This document shows, piece by piece, positions 5,577-5,703 of a DNA stretch of 5,703 bases. A program made the position numbers and the translations under genes. The notes under the pieces are model-generated. The model searched no databases. It saw nothing but the letters and a program-made list of their open reading frames with translations, and was not told where the DNA came from. The stretch is from an uncultured Alphaproteobacteria bacterium. GTDB taxonomy: Bacteria; Pseudomonadota; Alphaproteobacteria; Caulobacterales; Parvularculaceae. The DNA lies in the NCBI GenBank assembly GCA_938003575.1, contig CALKYG010000301.1, positions 1 through 5,703 on the forward strand, in the 5' to 3' direction. The stretch's first letter is position 1; every line of letters starts with the position of its first letter.

Positions 5577-5702
5577 TTATTCCGCCGCACGCAGCCGCGC
5601 GAATTCCTGAGCCCGTTGCCGTTTCAAGTCATGTCTGGCGACGCGCTTCACGAGTATGTACAATATGAAATAGCAGATTGCGGCGCCGATCGCCGCGAGC
5701 CA
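5577..5702 (-). CDS. C-terminal end of a small or polytopic membrane protein (partial)
   Basis: The last 41 codons and a TAA stop (5577-5579) of a gene entering from the right edge. The visible part is one hydrophobic segment (about 17 residues: LAAIGAAICYFILYILV) followed by a strongly basic and amphipathic tail (KRVARHDLKRQRAQEFARLR, then AAE). The positive-inside rule suggests a cytoplasmic C-terminus. The abrupt change from an apolar to a charged tail, with a stop at its end, looks like real coding sequence. A short single-span protein or the last helix of a larger transporter are both possible; I cannot name the family. Confidence 0.6.
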   Translation of the reverse strand, partial: WLAAIGAAICYFILYILVKRVARHDLKRQRAQEFARLRAAE

Positions 5703-5703
5703 C

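Overview
This GC-rich window looks like chromosomal DNA from an alphaproteobacterium. The strongest pointer is an unmistakable MipZ, the ParA-type FtsZ regulator found in alphaproteobacteria. Order and genus cannot be set from sequence reading alone; a stalked, budding or marine type lineage is plausible but is inference. No tRNA, rRNA, insertion sequence, CRISPR array or phage gene was seen. Codon use looks uniform, so this reads as ordinary core chromosome, not an accessory island.

Layout. Positions 1-1769 hold three minus-strand genes, in transcription order mipZ (927-1769), a membrane-anchored J-domain protein (324-803) and the N-terminal 99 codons of a fabH (1-297, running off the left edge). 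A 198-bp divergent spacer separates mipZ from a plus-strand gene for a secreted PapD-like pilus chaperone (1968-2765). This gene ends 3 bp from the end of a convergent minus-strand gene for a coiled-coil SPOR-domain envelope protein (2769-3584). A 50-bp divergent spacer follows, then panC on the plus strand (3635-4519). panC overlaps by 14 bp the 3' end of a convergent minus-strand gene for a 251-residue membrane-anchored or secreted protein that I do not recognise (4506-5261). A 315-bp non-coding stretch (5262-5576) carries a repeated 8-mer and two perfect palindromes. The right edge holds the last 41 codons of another minus-strand gene with one membrane segment.

How the genes fit together. 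MipZ positions FtsZ, and SPOR domains bind septal peptidoglycan, so two products near each other probably act in cell division. The J-protein would recruit DnaK-type Hsp70 to the inner membrane. PanC supplies pantothenate for CoA and acyl-carrier-protein cofactors, and FabH starts fatty-acid chains on acyl carrier protein, but these two are far apart and oppositely oriented, so co-regulation is not implied. The pilus-type chaperone has no usher or pilin gene in view.

I do not see a convincing new multi-gene system. The items most worth checking are the unrecognised 251-residue protein, the orphan chaperone, the palindrome pair near the right edge, and the fabH setting away from plsX.
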